Origin: Temnopleurus reevesii
Taxonomy: Eukaryota > Echinodermata > Echinoidea > Temnopleuroida > Temnopleuridae
Direction of reading: 5' to 3'
DNA length: 64,000 bases
Assembly (NCBI GenBank): GCA_036244855.1
Contig: BQKZ01000373.1
Location: 62,001 to 126,000 of the forward strand
In this document: one piece after another, positions 61,253 through 64,000 of the stretch
Layout: every line of letters starts with the position of its first letter
How positions within the stretch are numbered: the stretch's first letter is position 1
Position numbers and translations under genes: made by a program
The notes under the pieces: model-generated
Told to the model about the DNA's origin: nothing
Databases searched by the model: none
What the model saw: the letters and a program-made list of their open reading frames with translations, nothing else

Positions 61253-62199
61253 ATCTTTGCTTAAAATTGTATTCTTCATCGTGTAAAACTTTGTGTCTAA
61301 ACAGAATTACATAAAGTGTCACTTGTGACTTTTGAAAAGTTACACTTCCCCTTTACTGTGTGGCCACTAGTGCATGACTTCATTGTTCGTTCATAATGAT
61401 CTTCACACATAATGCTAGCCAAGTAGACTAACGATCTTTCAAATGTCTTTACTGGACACTCCTCCAAGATTGCAGACATTCAAAGGAAAGTAAAAAGAAA
61501 ACAATGGAATGCTATGGGGAGCTTCATGAATGTAATGTATTACGCAGCAAAGGAAAAAAATCAATATACATGAATATACAAAACTTAAAATAATAACAAA
61601 GATGAATAATCTAAATGATAAACTTACGGATTGAACACTCCATTCAGATCCATTAACATTATGGCTCTGGACTGAAGGTCCCAAAACAAACAAATCTGAA
61701 CCTATGAGCTAAAACTTAGAAACTTGGTATACATTTATAGGAAAATTATTTTCATATTTGACCCAATGGCTACTGAATACTTTAATTCCCATAGACTTTG
61801 TGCAGGACTACCCAGTTCCAGAAGTCAATGGGTTAAGTAAGGTTATGCAAAACGTACTGTGAAATCCGATGAAATCAGGACTATTATAAGAGAGCATATC
61901 ATGAAACTTATTCTTCAGCTCTCGCTGTCGAATCATGCCCTTATACAAAATCTACCGAATGGCAAGACATTTTTTTATCTCCTAATCTAACCACGTTTGC
62001 ATTATTTACAAAAGTACATCTTCCGAATATTGCAATAAAGTGATGGGTGACTTTTACGCCTAAAGTAGCTCATAGAAAATGTTTTTCGCTTTTTTTGTTT
62101 ACTTATGTTCATTGTCATTCATTTCTAATCCCAGTTATTAAAAACTGGTATCATCATTTAGTTGCGAATGTCTATTTTTATGTATGGTATTCTACTCAC

Positions 62200-62250
62200 A
62201 ATATGGGACAAAGGCGCTATACAAATCCAAGTATTATCATCATTATTGGA
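62200..62250 (+). mobile_element. SINE 3' tail fragment
   Basis: GGGACAAAGGCGCTATACAA followed by ATT/ATC repeats is again the SINE-type tail. It explains the isoleucine run in the 128-codon frame that overlaps it. Confidence 0.55.
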
Positions 62251-63010
62251 TCAGGATTCAGCAATATATTAACCAAATTCAATACGAGTTATCAATTAGC
62301 ATTAATTATTTGTAAATTATTAAACCTCAGTGAAAGCGTGACTATTTGCAAATGCTTTCAAAGATGTTGCGAATACCTTGCGGTGATCGTTTTTTTTTGT
62401 CTATGGAATCGCGACATATTGCGAGGACGTTAAAATAATTCAAATTTCTAATTTTAAGGAAAACGCTTGCAACTGTGACTGTTACGATTTATAAATCGCA
62501 AAGATTCTTGAACATTGAAACGAATATATATTGCGAATATCATTGTGAATACTTCCGAAGATTTTGGATTGTGTAATATGAGACTATGCAATTTACATAC
62601 TTATGGGTTTTTATTCACGATGAAGTTGCGACATATCGCAAAGTCGTTAAAAGAATTTACGACTGCTTTCCATCATTTGTCAACCTGTTTTGGAACTTTG
62701 CGACGACCTCCGTCAAGTTGGTTACAAAATAATTATAACGAATCAAATGCAAACAATTCTTGCAACAGTTTGCGATTCGTAAGGAACTAGTAATTTCTTA
62801 CAAATTTGTTAAACATGTTAGAAATTTGAAAATTTCGCAATTGGCTTTTGTGAATATACGAAGAAGGCGAACACTACGAACAAGTCGATACTGCATGCTA
62901 AAATCGCAATGGTCCGCAATTAAAATCATAATGGTTCGCCAAAGAGGGGCAAAGTACCGATATAATATGTAAGCAGTGTGTGTTTTCTTTCCCTGACTGA
63001 TTGAGTGATC

Positions 63011-63172
63011 ATTGTCACCTTGACTTTCATACCGGGGCCTGCTTTCCCGGGGGAGATCGGGGATATTGTCACCTTGACTTTCATACCGGGGCCTGCTTTC
63101 CCGGGGGAGATCGGGGATATTGTCACCTTGACTTTCATACCGGGGCCTGCTTTCCCGGGGGAGATCGGGCAT
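63011..63172. repeat. 54-bp tandem repeat, three virtually identical copies
   Basis: ATTGTCACCTTGACTTTCAT followed by ACCGGGGCCTGCTTTCCCGG and GGGAGATCGGG repeats at 63011, 63065 and 63119. The 54-bp period (18 codons) and the lack of stops leave two plus frames and two minus frames open, giving periodic peptides such as PGPAFPGEI. Near identity points to recent amplification. Confidence 0.93.
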
Positions 63173-63238
63173 TTTGTCGTGATGATAGTGAGTGTATATG
63201 AGCTGATGACTCTTCTCACACCAAAGACACACATTTTT

Positions 63239-63660
63239 AAGGCCAACTCACACCTTTACGTTTTTAGCCTGCACCGACCCATCGTTTTTTTTTTAAATTT
63301 AATAACGCTCATCGGGCGTACAGTATACGTTGATCAGACAGAGGACCGACGTTCGGCTTGCGATCAAGGGCCGTACGTCGAGCGTCGGTCCACCGTATCA
63401 CCTGCATCTTTGTGCCCAATTGCATAAAAAGTTGCGTTTAAACGCAAGTCAGAAAATTTAACGCAACTTCTTTTTCAACCAATCAGGAGCGCGTATGTAG
63501 GACTTGCGTTTAATTTTCTGTGTTGCGTTTAAACGCAACTTTTTATGCAATAGGGCCCTGGGCCCTATTGCACAAATTGTAAAAAAAAACGCTTGTAAAA
63601 AAATTGTTAAAAAAACGCTTGGCCGATGCAGACTAAAACGCAAAGGTGTGAGTCGGCCTT
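63239..63660. mobile_element. Inverted-repeat element containing a second foldback
   Basis: Left arm AAGGCCAACTCACACCTTTA (63239 on) and right arm AAGGTGTGAGTCGGCCTT (to 63660) are inverse complements over about 40 bp. Inside lie GGACCGACG and CGTCGGTCC as an inner inverted pair (about 63343 and 63384), and the separate foldback at 63414-63556. Confidence 0.75.
63414..63556. mobile_element. Nested foldback element with TTGCGTTTAAACGCAA arms
   Basis: GCCCAATTGCATAAAAAGTT with GCGTTTAAACGCAA on the left is mirrored by TTGCGTTTAAACGCAAC with TTTTTATGCAATAGGGC on the right. The arms are about 54 bp. A 27-bp palindrome, TGCAATAGGGCCC-T-GGGCCCTATTGCA, marks its right junction (63546-63572). Confidence 0.8.
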
Positions 63661-64000
63661 TACACTCGTTACATCAATCTATCGTCTGGAGACTAAATTA
63701 TACTACGGGTTTGGAAATTAACACCTACGACAAGTAGTTTCACCTCACGTATTGAACGACAACATTACTTAAGAGAGGACGTACAATCTTGAGTTTAGCA
63801 ACGATCTATTTTGTGTATAGCGATGGCTTTGCGTAGAGCGATGGTCATAAACTAAAGATTGCTGACTCTTGTCTTACAACCCGAGGGTCGTAGGTTTGAC
63901 TCCAACGCATAGCATTAAAGGGGAATTACACCCAGGAAATAATGTACGGTCAGTAAATAAAGAAAAATAAGATGAACAAGCTGTGAAAATTTGAGCAAAA
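63661..64000. other. Right edge, SINE head only
   Basis: Apart from the SINE head at about 63840-63930, nothing recognisable is present up to the end of the window. Confidence 0.5.
63840..63930 (+). mobile_element. SINE tRNA-like head
   Basis: GCTGACTCTTGTCTTACAAC then GAGGGTCGTAGGTTTGACTC aligns with the head of the element at 9625-9905 (GACTCTTGCC, GAGGGTTGTAGATTTAAGC). The body may continue to the window edge. Confidence 0.55.

Larger units (their letters stand above)
58291..63010. other. Upstream or intergenic DNA, no gene seen
   Basis: Pyrimidine-rich and CA-rich simple sequence at 58790-59235 creates a 187-codon frame with no real content. Three SINE fragments, an ACAC tract at about 59205-59235 and a poly-G run at 60071-60082 are also present. 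In 62400-62960 a motif of the form GCGACATATYGC...CGTTAAAA appears twice (about 62408 and 62627), suggesting a decayed repeat. Confidence 0.55.

Noticed and set aside
62047..62433. 128-codon plus-strand frame
   Set aside because: AT-rich with a SINE tail giving the Ile run. No similarity to a known protein.

Overview
The window is animal nuclear DNA, almost certainly from an echinoderm and most likely a sea urchin. It is AT-rich and gene-poor, full of microsatellites, foldback elements and tRNA-derived SINEs. Its only recognisable genes are two TGF-beta superfamily ligands on the minus strand, Univin (the Vg1/GDF1-type ligand) and BMP2/4. Sea urchins are known to carry these two genes next to each other. 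The species cannot be fixed from the sequence. Three N gaps, two of them beside poly-C/G tracts, and two single Ns point to a draft assembly.

Layout, in the direction of transcription (right to left). 64000-56665 is upstream of univin: SINE fragments, a 54-bp triplicate, a nested inverted-repeat element and a 691-bp gap. 56664-56358 is univin coding exon 1 (signal peptide and start of the propeptide). 56357-47000 is one 9.4-kb intron. 46999-46134 is univin coding exon 2 (rest of the propeptide, furin site, seven-cysteine ligand). Joining the two exons at canonical splice sites gives an uninterrupted 390-residue precursor. The 3' flank carries two foldback elements and a candidate poly(A) signal near 44693.

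About 28 kb of non-coding DNA follows, rich in mobile-element remnants. A good RNA polymerase II promoter then appears on the minus strand: CCAAT at 16296 and TATATAAGG at 16241. It leads into a roughly 340-nt leader that contains no ATG and ends in a canonical donor at 15876. After a 10.5-kb intron the first coding exon of bmp2/4 (5422-5043) begins at a canonical acceptor seven bases before its ATG. Its donor (5042) opens an intron that runs off the left edge, so the bmp2/4 ligand domain lies outside the window.

The two first coding exons resemble each other (GL-x-ERPRPK, a Y-M-x-DLYR motif, IRS near the end). Both end at the same place in the propeptide and in the same phase, as expected for an old tandem duplicate pair. 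In sea urchin embryos Univin acts with Nodal through the activin-type receptor and Smad2/3, while BMP2/4 drives Smad1/5/8 signalling on the dorsal side. The linkage therefore puts two opposing axial signals in one 40-kb neighbourhood.

The rest is non-coding. The most informative parts are a 420-bp element with TTAA target duplications whose unoccupied counterpart also lies in the window, a three-member foldback family, nested foldbacks near the right end, a six-copy 45-bp hairpin satellite, and an orphan exon-like patch cut by a small foldback element.
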